A DNA stretch of 7,156 nt from an uncultured Peptococcaceae bacterium (lineage in GTDB: Bacteria; Bacillota; Peptococcia; Peptococcales; Peptococcaceae): contig USPE01000098.1 in the NCBI GenBank assembly GCA_900556545.1, positions 1 to 7,156 on the forward strand, written 5' to 3'. Every line of letters starts with the position of its first letter. Position 1 is the first letter of the stretch. The notes under the pieces were generated by a model. That model searched no databases. It was given only the letters and a program-made list of their open reading frames with translations, and was not told the DNA's origin. Below, one piece after another: positions 1 to 5,949 of the stretch. Both the position numbers and the translations under genes were made by a program.

Positions 1-7
1 GTTGATT

Positions 8-16
8 CATATACTA
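8..16 (+). promoter_or_regulatory. Possible sporulation sigma (SigE/SigK-like) -10 element
   Basis: The nonamer CATATACTA fits the mother-cell sigma -10 pattern CATANNNTA seen in Bacillus SigK (and, loosely, SigE) promoters. It lies about 15 nt upstream of the Shine-Dalgarno site of the gene at 48, so transcription would begin near base 23-25. The -35 region would fall before the window and cannot be checked. A short AT-rich motif like this can occur by chance. Confidence 0.3.
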
Positions 17-47
17 CAGAGAGAATGAAGAAAGGGGGTCAATTAGT

Positions 48-830
48 ATGACCGATTGTAATTCTTCTGGCAGATGCCCAACACTGCGCTTGGGAAACCG
101 TGGTTCTGCTGTCGCGTTTGTTCAGAATTTATTGCGGCAGCGCCGATATTCTTTGCGGGTGGACGGTATTTTTGGGCAAACGACACGAAATGCTGTGCTG
201 GCCTTTCAAAAAAATAATGGGCTGCGGCAGACCGGCATGGTAGATACGCCTACCTGGCGGGCGTTAGGTGTTACCTGTCTGCCCAGTCAGTATTATCCGC
301 CAAATGATGTTCCAACCACACTGCCCAGTTTCCCCAGTGTTCCCAGCTTTCCCGGCCTGGAAGATAAACCGCAGACCTTGCCCAGTTTTCCGGATAAACC
401 GGTTTGGGAACCACCAAGCAATGAACCAAATTTGAATGGTCTGAACTATACCTGGGAGGAAATTGGAGATTTTCGGTATATTTTAACAACCAACAAGTCC
501 CGGTATACACAGGGCGAAGATGTGTATATTACATTCCGTAAACGTAATATCACAGACGGCACCATTGTATTGCGTTATCCGTCCGATGAACTGTTTGATT
601 TTTATATTTCTAACAGTGAAGGACAGGAGCTGTATCGACTTTCAGACAATGTGTATGATTCTGGAATGCCTCATGAAATCGTGATGTCACCAGGCGAAGC
701 AGAAAGTCAGAATTTTGTGTGGAACCAGGTCAGCAATACAGGACAATGGGTACAACCGCAGGAACTAACTTTATGGGGTGTCAATAACGCAGTAGGAATC
801 AGTATCCCGCTGCCATTTTCCATTTACTGA
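48..830 (+). CDS. Peptidoglycan-binding domain protein with C-terminal BsuPI-like domain
   Basis: This 260-residue protein has three parts. Residues about 11-73 form a PG_binding_1 repeat, with the typical LRLGNRGSAV opening, the VDGIFGQTTRNAVLAFQ core and an NGLRQTGMVDTPTW ending; this fold binds cell-wall peptidoglycan. Residues about 78-130 are a Pro-rich linker containing LPSFP twice (residues 92-96 and 111-115). Residues about 135-255 resemble the BsuPI family, named after the Bacillus subtilis intracellular proteinase inhibitor; typical features are the ELFDFYISNSEGQELYRLSD strand pair, the MSPGE turn and the closing QELTLWGV. The start has AAAGGGGG at 31-38, nine bases upstream. No signal peptide or membrane segment is visible, which is odd for a wall-binding protein and suggests release by mother-cell lysis, another export route, or an internal spore-cortex target. 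Inhibitor activity is not shown; BsuPI domains may simply be beta-sandwich binding modules. The domain calls are firm, the role is not. Confidence 0.85.
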   Translation: MTDCNSSGRCPTLRLGNRGSAVAFVQNLLRQRRYSLRVDGIFGQTTRNAVLAFQKNNGLRQTGMVDTPTWRALGVTCLPSQYYPPNDVPTTLPSFPSVPSFPGLEDKPQTLPSFPDKPVWEPPSNEPNLNGLNYTWEEIGDFRYILTTNKSRYTQGEDVYITFRKRNITDGTIVLRYPSDELFDFYISNSEGQELYRLSDNVYDSGMPHEIVMSPGEAESQNFVWNQVSNTGQWVQPQELTLWGVNNAVGISIPLPFSIY

Positions 831-859
831 GTTAGATACCGTGCGGTAAGCAAACAGAG

Positions 860-897
860 AACCTCTTTCCACGATGTATGATGGGAAGAGGTTTTTT
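860..897 (+). terminator. Rho-independent terminator after the PG-binding/BsuPI gene
   Basis: An 11-bp stem pairs 860-870 with 883-893, with one G-U wobble around a 12-nt loop. It runs straight into six T residues (892-897). It starts 29 bases after the stop codon and should end that transcript. Confidence 0.9.
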
Positions 898-1110
898 ATG
901 GTTTCGTTTGCTGTGGGCAATGGTATATATGCTGCAATGATAATTACAATTATTAATAGAGTTCTGCCTTCTTAATTGGATATCCTGTATATCTTGTTAA
1001 AATGGTTTGCGAAAAATAATTTCCTCGGCATAAGGACAGTGTAAAATTTTTGAATAAAATGATGGTAAATAAATCCGGTGAAGTGTAAAGAAAATAGCAC
1101 TCTCTATCGA
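898..1110. other. AT-rich intergenic stretch with no recognised gene
   Basis: No open frame here has a credible ribosome binding site or family resemblance. Small palindromes occur (ATAATT-AC-AATTAT near 938-951 and GGATATCC at 978-985) but are within what an AT-rich spacer gives by chance. A weak -10-like TAAAAT at 1042-1047 has no good -35 partner. Confidence 0.5.
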
Positions 1111-1247
1111 GCAATATCTGTTGCAGCGTCCACACGCTGCTCTGGACAGTAGCTGCACGTATTTTTGTCGCTTTGGACTGGCGTCCAGCTCCATAAAATA
1201 CGCTTGCCACAGTCCATCCAGAGGTGGACTTTCTGCAAAGATATTGC
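1111..1247. ncRNA. Candidate structured RNA or small palindromic element
   Basis: The ends pair over 15 bp with one bulged base (1111-1126 with 1233-1247). Inside, 1128-1133 pairs with 1224-1229, 1141-1146 with 1217-1222, and 1174-1180 with 1210-1216, giving a rod about 137 nt long. Competing pairs exist: 1123-1129 forms a perfect 7-bp hairpin with 1134-1140 around a 4-nt loop, and 1142-1147 can pair with 1183-1188. Much of this comes from six copies of GTCCA or its complement TGGAC (1128, 1143, 1174, 1183, 1212, 1225). The rod shape and length recall 6S RNA, but I recognise no conserved family sequence. No convincing promoter or terminator fixes the strand. A MITE-like repeat is the main alternative; no target-site duplication is seen. 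Confidence 0.4.
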
Positions 1248-1331
1248 CCTCTTAGCAATTTGGGGGAAGGCTAATGTGGAATGGAGTAAGTATATTGTAT
1301 TTTAGGGTAGCGTTATCTTTTTTCTTGCAGG

Positions 1332-1358
1332 AAATTTATGCGATGTTGGCATAAGTTT
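1332..1358. repeat. Inverted repeat directly upstream of the cobO promoter
   Basis: A perfect TTATGC-N7-GCATAA core (1336-1341 and 1349-1354) extends to 10 bp a side through one G-U wobble (1332-1341 with 1349-1358). It ends five bases before the -35 box at 1363. This is a fitting place for an activator or repressor site. It could also be a weak AT-rich terminator for upstream transcription, since TTTT follows. Confidence 0.4.
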
Positions 1359-1362
1359 TGAC

Positions 1363-1390
1363 TTGACAGTTTTCTGTTGTTGCTTAAAAT
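1363..1390 (+). promoter_or_regulatory. SigA-type promoter for cobO
   Basis: The -35 box TTGACA (1363-1368) matches consensus. A 16-nt spacer leads to TAAAAT (1385-1390), five of six to consensus. Transcription should start near 1397, leaving a leader of about 47 nt, too short for a cobalamin riboswitch. Confidence 0.75.
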
Positions 1391-1443
1391 GAAACTAGCT
1401 TTTATGAGAGCAGTGCGATAAAAAAGGAGCAGAGAGAGTAGAA

Positions 1444-1965
1444 ATGAATGGATTGATTCATATTTATACCGGAGACGGAAAAGGGAAGACAACAGCGGCA
1501 GTTGGATTGGCAGTGCGATCTGCCGGCTATGGAAAACGGGTATTGTTTGTTCAATTTTTGAAGGATAATCAATCAGGTGAAATTGTCCCGCTGAAGCAGA
1601 TTGGTGTAACTGTGCGGGGATTAAGCAAGCCTTATGATTTTGTGTTTCGGTTGAGTGCATCAGAAAAGGAACAGTTGGCTGCAGAACAGAATCAATTGTT
1701 GCAGCAGGTTGTGGAAGAATGTTTGGCAGAGAAGTGGGACTTGGTGGTGCTGGATGAAATTATGGTTGCTTGCCAGTTACAAGTGGCAGACGGTACATTG
1801 ATAGATTTTTTGCTGCAAAATAAGCCGCAACAGTTAGAACTGGTTTTAACAGGACGGGATGCGCCTGCGCAGTGGCAGGCCCGCGCCCACTATGTAACCG
1901 AAATGGTGCTGCATAAACATCCTTATACTCAGGGAATCGTCGCGCGGGAAGGGATTGAATATTAA
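1444..1965 (+). CDS. cobO: Corrinoid (cob(I)yrinic acid a,c-diamide) adenosyltransferase, CobA/CobO/BtuR type
   Basis: This enzyme transfers the adenosyl group of ATP to the reduced cobalt of a corrinoid, making the adenosyl form needed for coenzyme B12 synthesis or salvage. The 173-residue protein has the family's P-loop near its start (GDGKGKTT, residues 10-17), the KRVLFVQFLK strand (31-40), the WDLVVLDEIM strand with acidic residues (98-107), LTGRDAP (135-141) and the C-terminal YVTEM...KHPYTQGIVAREGIEY signature. The length is normal for the short BtuR/CobO family. The start is supported by AAGGAG at 1424-1429, though its 14-nt spacing is long; a purine-rich GAGAGAG nearer the ATG may help. 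It has its own SigA promoter and no other cobalamin gene beside it, so it may serve salvage. Family assignment is firm; de novo versus salvage use is not decided. Confidence 0.95.
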   Translation: MNGLIHIYTGDGKGKTTAAVGLAVRSAGYGKRVLFVQFLKDNQSGEIVPLKQIGVTVRGLSKPYDFVFRLSASEKEQLAAEQNQLLQQVVEECLAEKWDLVVLDEIMVACQLQVADGTLIDFLLQNKPQQLELVLTGRDAPAQWQARAHYVTEMVLHKHPYTQGIVAREGIEY

Positions 1966-2082
1966 AGTAGTTACCTGAAAAATGCATGTTTTGTAGCTTT
2001 GAAAATTTTTTGCTGTAAATTGATATTGGGTTGTTCTATTTCATGAGGACTGGCAATATATATGAACAAGCGATAGAGCTAT

Positions 2083-2088
2083 GGAGGG
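2083..2088 (+). promoter_or_regulatory. Ribosome binding site that fixes the spoIVA start
   Basis: GGAGGG lies eight bases before the ATG at 2097. The longer open frame from TTG 2031 has no such site and adds 22 residues absent from the known family N-terminus. Confidence 0.85.
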
Positions 2089-2096
2089 ATGCATAC

Positions 2097-3575
2097 ATGG
2101 AAGATGTAACGATCTTTGAGGATATTTCCAGCCGTACCGGAGGTAATATTTATATTTCAGCGGTAGGACCAGTGCGGACAGGAAAATCGACATTTATTAA
2201 AAAGTTTATGGATTTGGTGGTACTGCCGCGCATTACAGATGATTATGACAGAGCGCGCACTACCGATTCTTTGCCACAAAGCGGTGCCGGCAAAACCATT
2301 ATGACTACCGAATTGAAGTTTGTGCCCGATGATGCCATTTTAATTGAGGTGAAAGATGGTGTAAAGGCTAAAGTACGTTTGGTGGATTGCGTAGGGTATG
2401 CCATTGACGGCGCCCTGGGCTTTATGGAATCGGATGGTCCCAGAATGGTGCGTACTCCCTGGTATGACCACCCCATTCCTTTTGAAGAAGCAGCGGAAAT
2501 CGGGACCAAAAAAGTGATTACCGATCATTCTACTATGGGGATTTTGGTGACAACCGATGGCAGTATTACCGATTTGCCCCGCGAAGCATATGTAGAAGCA
2601 GAGCAGCGTGTGGTTGCTGAGATGACAGAATTGAACAAGCCGTTTATTGTTGTATTAAACAGCCGCCACCCGGAGGAAGAAGAAACCATGCAGCTGGCGG
2701 CAGAACTGGAAGAAGCCTATCAGGTGCCGGTGCTGCCTACCAATGTGGCAGGGCTGGATGAAGATGGCATTATGAACATTCTGGAAGAAATTTTGTTTGA
2801 ATTCCCTGTTTCCGAAGTCAATATCGGTTTACCGCAGTGGATTGAAGATTTGGATTGCGAGCATTGGCTGCGGGCCAAATTTGAAGATGCGGTACACAGC
2901 GCCATCAGTGAAGTAAAACGGCTGCGGGATATCGACCAGTCTATTCAGTGTTTATCCGCCTATGATTTTGTAAAGGATATTGTGCTGGATCATATGGATT
3001 TGGCTACAGGGGTTGCCAGCATTGAGATGGCAGCGGAAGATGATTTGTTCTATCGAGTTTATCAGGAAGTCAGTGGGGTAGAAGTGGCAGGACTGCACGA
3101 TATTTTAAAAAATACCAAGGAGTTTGCTTTTGCCAAGAAAGAATATGATAAACTGGAACGGGCGTTGGAAGACGTGCATGAAAAGGGTTATGGCATGGTG
3201 ACGCCGACCATGGAGGATATGGTGCTGGAAGAACCGGAACTGACCAAAAAGGGCGGCAGTTTCTGTGTACGGTTAAAAGCCAGCGCGCCGACACTGCATA
3301 TTATTCGTTCCGATGTTACTACCGAGATTACACCATTGATGGGCTCAGAAAAACAGTGTGAAGATCTGGTCCGTTATATGAGTGAGAAATTTGAACAAAA
3401 TCCACTATCTATGTGGGAATATGATATTTTTGGAAAATCGCTGCACGATCTGGTGCGGGAAAATATGGAAGGCAAATTGCAGAAAATGCCGGAAAATGTC
3501 CAGCATAAACTGCAGGAAGCTGTGCGCCGCATTACCAATGACGGCGGTGGCGGTTTAATTTGTATTATTATTTAA
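2097..3575 (+). CDS. spoIVA: Stage IV sporulation protein A, spore-coat morphogenetic ATPase
   Basis: SpoIVA is made in the mother cell, is recruited to the outer forespore membrane (by SpoVM in Bacillus) and polymerises with ATP hydrolysis into the basement layer on which the coat assembles; it is also needed for cortex formation. From the ATG at 2097 the protein has 492 residues, the length I recall for the B. subtilis protein. It carries the Walker A loop GPVRTGKST (24-32, K30), the TTE segment at 70-72 where the sensor threonine lies, and the Walker B strand RLVDCVGY with D97. Further signatures are PRMVRTPWYDHPIPFEEAAEIGTKKV, the middle domain with HWLR and KRLRDID, and the C-terminal end GGGGLICIII, which corresponds to the conserved membrane-targeting tail. 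In Bacillus it is SigE-controlled; only a partial SigE-like match is seen upstream. It stands alone between cobO, 131 bases upstream, and its terminator. Confidence 0.98.
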   Translation: MEDVTIFEDISSRTGGNIYISAVGPVRTGKSTFIKKFMDLVVLPRITDDYDRARTTDSLPQSGAGKTIMTTELKFVPDDAILIEVKDGVKAKVRLVDCVGYAIDGALGFMESDGPRMVRTPWYDHPIPFEEAAEIGTKKVITDHSTMGILVTTDGSITDLPREAYVEAEQRVVAEMTELNKPFIVVLNSRHPEEEETMQLAAELEEAYQVPVLPTNVAGLDEDGIMNILEEILFEFPVSEVNIGLPQWIEDLDCEHWLRAKFEDAVHSAISEVKRLRDIDQSIQCLSAYDFVKDIVLDHMDLATGVASIEMAAEDDLFYRVYQEVSGVEVAGLHDILKNTKEFAFAKKEYDKLERALEDVHEKGYGMVTPTMEDMVLEEPELTKKGGSFCVRLKASAPTLHIIRSDVTTEITPLMGSEKQCEDLVRYMSEKFEQNPLSMWEYDIFGKSLHDLVRENMEGKLQKMPENVQHKLQEAVRRITNDGGGGLICIII

Positions 3576-3645
3576 AATGATGTATAGATAACACAGAGCA
3601 GGTGCAATGTATTGTACTGCATTATACAGACAAGTAAACAGATTT

Positions 3646-3677
3646 CTGCCGGTAGGATTATCCTGCTGGCAGTTTTT
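3646..3677 (+). terminator. Rho-independent terminator of spoIVA
   Basis: A 12-bp stem pairs 3646-3657 with 3661-3672, with two G-U wobbles and a 3-nt TTA loop. Five T residues (3673-3677) and a further AT-rich run follow. It lies 70 bases after the spoIVA stop. Confidence 0.92.
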
Positions 3678-4085
3678 ATATTTTGGTCAATGCATTTCAT
3701 TTTTTTCGGTATGGCATTGCAGCCTTCTTTTTGTGTCTGTTAGTGTGAGATGCCATGCAAGTTCAACGAGATCTGCAGGAAAGAAATTATTTTCATAGGT
3801 TTCAAATTGTGATACAATATGGGCGGAATAAATAAATTGACGGCACTGCTTTTGTAAGCATGCTTGATTGGCAAGGGACTGATTTTGCTGTTATAACCAA
3901 GCGCACGAGTCTTTTTGATTATGGAATACCCGACTGGCTTGATTTTTAGGCATGATTGGCAACGTATTTGGCTGAGGATTATTTTTTACTGGCACTTGTC
4001 AAATATTACAAATCGTTGTATATTTATGATATAAAAAATCTAAATGGACTTTTTTTACTTTTGTCTTTCTATGGTGTATTTTTCA
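3678..4085. other. Non-coding gap between spoIVA and the threonine operon
   Basis: No credible gene is seen. The gap holds two competing hairpins (CAATGC 3688-3693 with GCATTG 3714-3719, and ATGGCAT 3711-3717 with ATGCCAT 3750-3756), a possible promoter at 3790-3818, a small hairpin (TGCTT 3847-3851 with AAGCA 3856-3860), and an imperfect hairpin followed by T residues (CAAGC 3898-3902 with GCTTG 3937-3941; AGTC 3908-3911 with GACT 3932-3935; TTTTT 3943-3947). A repeated 10-mer lies in its second half. The last 40 bases are very AT-rich and could act as an UP element for the promoter at 4086. Confidence 0.55.
3790..3818 (+). promoter_or_regulatory. Possible upstream SigA promoter (orphan)
   Basis: TTTTCA (3790-3795, four of six to -35 consensus), a 17-nt spacer and TACAAT (3813-3818) with an extended TG motif at 3810-3811 make a plausible promoter. 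Its transcript would start near 3825 and run about 330 nt before the first operon gene, so it is either a second, distal operon promoter or drives a small RNA. Confidence 0.45.
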
Positions 4086-4108
4086 TTGACAAATACCCTG
4101 ATTGGGCA
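3865..4108 (+). repeat. Direct repeat TGATTGGCAA, two exact copies and one variant
   Basis: The 10-mer TGATTGGCAA occurs at 3865-3874 and 3953-3962, each preceded within a few bases by GCATG. A variant, TGATTGGGCA, lies at 4099-4108, inside the -35/-10 spacer of the threonine-operon promoter. The arrangement would suit binding sites for a regulator, but the copies are short and the role is inferred. Confidence 0.4.
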
Positions 4109-4114
4109 TATAAT
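4086..4114 (+). promoter_or_regulatory. Perfect-consensus SigA promoter of the threonine operon
   Basis: TTGACA (4086-4091), a 17-nt spacer and TATAAT (4109-4114) match consensus at all twelve positions. An AT-rich tract lies just upstream. Transcription should start near 4121, giving a leader of about 36 nt before the ATG at 4157. The spacer contains an imperfect palindrome, ATaCCC-N5-GGGcAT (4093-4109), well placed for a repressor that would block polymerase. Confidence 0.92.
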
Positions 4115-4142
4115 GTCTTGCAAGCAAGGAAAATTATCCACC

Positions 4143-4149
4143 AGGAGAG
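4143..4149 (+). promoter_or_regulatory. Ribosome binding site that fixes the start of the ACT-domain gene
   Basis: AGGAGAG begins 14 bases before the ATG at 4157. The longer open frame starting at 3956 is excluded, because the promoter and this site lie inside it and its first 67 residues resemble nothing in the family. Confidence 0.85.
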
Positions 4150-4156
4150 AACAAAA

Positions 4157-4612
4157 ATGCCTGAAATAAACAAAGAAAAAGGGAAGTTCTACATCGTAGA
4201 CGAAGGGATTTTACCAGAAGCTATACTGAAAACAGCCAGAATAAAAGAACTGTTGGCCAAGTATAAGGATATGACAGTGAATGATGCCGTCGAAGAAGTC
4301 GGGCTTAGCCGCAGTGCTTTTTACAAGTATCGTGATGGTGTATTTCCATTTTATGAAGCAACAAAAGCAAAGATTATCACATTACAAATTTCAATGGATA
4401 ACAAAGCGGGTATTTTGTCAAATTGCATTAATACCATTGCCCGTGCCAACTGTAATATTCTGACCATCAATCAGGGGATCCCCATTCAGAATGTTGCAAT
4501 TGCAACCATTGCGTTTGAAACAGCACATATGGAGCAAAATCTGGAAACTGTGATTGAGATTATGGAACAGCTCAGTGGTGTTTTACATGTTGAAATTGTT
4601 GGACAAAGTTAA
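4157..4612 (+). CDS. ACT-domain protein of the UPF0735 (PheB-like) family, putative amino-acid-responsive regulator
   Basis: The 151-residue protein matches the UPF0735/PheB family, about 147 residues in B. subtilis. It opens with the family's FYIVDEGILPEAILKT (11-26). Residues 39-60, containing VNDAVEEVGLSRSAFYKYRD, look like a helix-turn-helix, and VFPFYE follows. Residues about 74-149 form an ACT domain (ITLQISMDNKAGILSNCINTIARANCNILTINQ...), a fold that usually binds amino acids. As first gene of a threonine-branch operon it is well placed to sense threonine or a related amino acid and adjust transcription, but this is inference; the family lacks a well-established function. In B. subtilis the relative sits next to pheA, which gave it an old link to chorismate mutase. 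Its stop codon overlaps the hom ribosome binding site, so the two are probably translationally coupled. Confidence 0.9.
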   Translation: MPEINKEKGKFYIVDEGILPEAILKTARIKELLAKYKDMTVNDAVEEVGLSRSAFYKYRDGVFPFYEATKAKIITLQISMDNKAGILSNCINTIARANCNILTINQGIPIQNVAIATIAFETAHMEQNLETVIEIMEQLSGVLHVEIVGQS

Positions 4613-4617
4613 GGAGG
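4611..4617 (+). promoter_or_regulatory. Ribosome binding site for hom, overlapping the upstream stop codon
   Basis: AAGGAGG shares its first two bases with the TAA of the preceding gene and lies nine bases before a TTG start. This near-perfect site compensates for the weaker TTG codon and suggests translational coupling. Confidence 0.85.
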
Positions 4618-4626
4618 GTATCAGTT

Positions 4627-5928
4627 TTGGAAGAGAAAATTCTGAAAGTTGGCTTAATGGGTTTAGGAACGGTCGGTACCGGTGTTTATAAGGTAATTGA
4701 AAATCAGAAAGAAGAGTTTCCGCACAAAATCGGCTCCAAATTGGAGATAAAGAAAATTCTGGTGCGCAAAGAAGCAATTGCCGCGGCAAAAGCCAAAGTG
4801 CGGGAAGGTATCGAGTTTGTAGATAGTTATGAGGATATTGTCAATGACGAAGAAATTGATATCGTAATTGAGGTGATGGGCGGCATTGAATTTGCTAAGA
4901 CCTGCATTCTTGCTGCATTGAACAAAGGAAAAAGTGTTGTTACCGCCAATAAAGATCTGGTAGCTGTTCATGGGAAAGAATTGCTGGATGCAGCAGCAGC
5001 CAATGGCTGCGATTTCCTGTTTGAAGCTGCAGTAGCTGGTGCAATTCCTATCATCCGTCCATTGAAACAATGTCTGGCTGCCAATAATATCAGCGAAGTA
5101 ATGGGGATTGTCAATGGGACAACCAACTATATTCTGACCAAAATGACATTAGAAGGCATGACCTTCCAGGAAGCACTGGCTAAGGCGACAGAACTGGGAT
5201 ATGCAGAAGCAGACCCTACAGCCGATATTGAAGGGCTGGATGCAGCGCGCAAGGTTGCCATCATGGCATCCATTGCCTTTAATTCCCGTGTTGTTCTGGA
5301 TGATGTTTATGTAGAAGGCATCACCAAATTAACAGCAGAAGATATCAATTATGCCACAGAGATGGGTTATACCATCAAATTGTTGGGTGTAGCCCGTCAT
5401 AACGAAAATGATGGCATTGAGGTTCGGGTTCATCCGATGCTGATTCCAAGCAATCATCCGTTGGCAACAGTAAACGATTCTTTTAATGCTGTGTTTGTAC
5501 ATGGCGATGCAGTTGATGATGTGATGTTTTATGGCCGCGGTGCCGGTGAAATGCCGACAGCCAGTGCAGTTGTGGGCGATGTGATGGATATTGCCAGAAA
5601 CATTCAATTTAACTGCAAAGGCCGTATCCGTTGCACTTGCTATAAAGAAGTTCCAATTAAATCTATTGATGACTGCAGCAGCAGTTACTTCATTCGGATT
5701 CAGGCTCATAATCGTCCTGGTGTATTGGCCAATATTGCAGGCGCATTTGGCAAAAGCAATGTAAGCATTGCGCAGTTTATTCAAAAAAATGTACAAGATG
5801 AAGATGCAGAGATGGTATTAATTACAGAAAATGTATTGGAAAAAGATTTCCGTGCAGCAGTAGAAGCGTTGAAACAGATGCCGATTTTGAAAGAGATTTC
5901 TGCAATCATTCGTGTATATTCTGCATAA
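4627..5928 (+). CDS. hom: Homoserine dehydrogenase
   Basis: The enzyme reduces L-aspartate 4-semialdehyde to L-homoserine with NAD(P)H in the cytoplasm, the branch step toward threonine and methionine. The 433-residue protein has three parts. The first is an N-terminal Rossmann domain with GLGTVG (12-17) and TANKDLVA, whose K109 corresponds to the conserved cofactor/substrate lysine. The second is the catalytic domain with GIVNGTTNYIL (160-170) and ADPTADIEGLDAARK (195-209), where D205 and K209 match the family's Asp-x3-Lys catalytic pair. The third is a C-terminal ACT domain (about 353-431, containing NRPGVLANIAGAFGKSNVSI) typical of long Gram-positive enzymes and usually linked to threonine feedback inhibition. 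It starts with TTG behind a very strong ribosome site, 14 bases after the preceding gene, and thrB follows 21 bases later. Nothing is missing. Confidence 0.98.
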   Translation: MEEKILKVGLMGLGTVGTGVYKVIENQKEEFPHKIGSKLEIKKILVRKEAIAAAKAKVREGIEFVDSYEDIVNDEEIDIVIEVMGGIEFAKTCILAALNKGKSVVTANKDLVAVHGKELLDAAAANGCDFLFEAAVAGAIPIIRPLKQCLAANNISEVMGIVNGTTNYILTKMTLEGMTFQEALAKATELGYAEADPTADIEGLDAARKVAIMASIAFNSRVVLDDVYVEGITKLTAEDINYATEMGYTIKLLGVARHNENDGIEVRVHPMLIPSNHPLATVNDSFNAVFVHGDAVDDVMFYGRGAGEMPTASAVVGDVMDIARNIQFNCKGRIRCTCYKEVPIKSIDDCSSSYFIRIQAHNRPGVLANIAGAFGKSNVSIAQFIQKNVQDEDAEMVLITENVLEKDFRAAVEALKQMPILKEISAIIRVYSA

Positions 5929-5949
5929 GATATAAAGGGGCGGTTTTAC

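Noticed and set aside
997..1258. Minus-strand open frames across the structured segment
   Set aside because: Two overlapping frames are open, one with a protein-like run near 1130-1245, but there is no ribosome binding site or recognised family, and a stop precedes the run. The inverted repeats explain the sequence better.
1040..1443. Cobalamin riboswitch upstream of cobO
   Set aside because: None of the conserved B12-box or core motifs is present, and the cobO promoter at 1363-1390 leaves a leader of only about 47 nt.
2021..2049. SigE-like promoter for spoIVA (TGATATT, 14 nt, CATGAGGA)
   Set aside because: The -35 half is good (six of seven) and the spacing is right, but the -10 half matches CATACAnT only at its first three bases. 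SigE control is expected from the family, yet this site is too weak to call.
2031..2096. Longer spoIVA start at TTG 2031
   Set aside because: No ribosome binding site precedes it; the ATG at 2097 has GGAGGG at ideal spacing and gives the exact 492-residue family length with K30 and D97 in register.
3607..3798. A 63-codon open frame on the + strand after spoIVA
   Set aside because: It runs straight through the spoIVA terminator, has no good ribosome binding site, is rich in Cys, Phe and Ser, and resembles no family.
3956..4156. N-terminal extension of the ACT-domain gene to a start at 3956
   Set aside because: The consensus promoter and the ribosome binding site for the ATG at 4157 lie inside it, and the extension is absent from the known family.
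3820..4156. T-box (tRNA-Thr) riboswitch ahead of the threonine operon
   Set aside because: The conserved T-box antiterminator sequence is absent, and the main promoter at 4086 leaves too short a leader.
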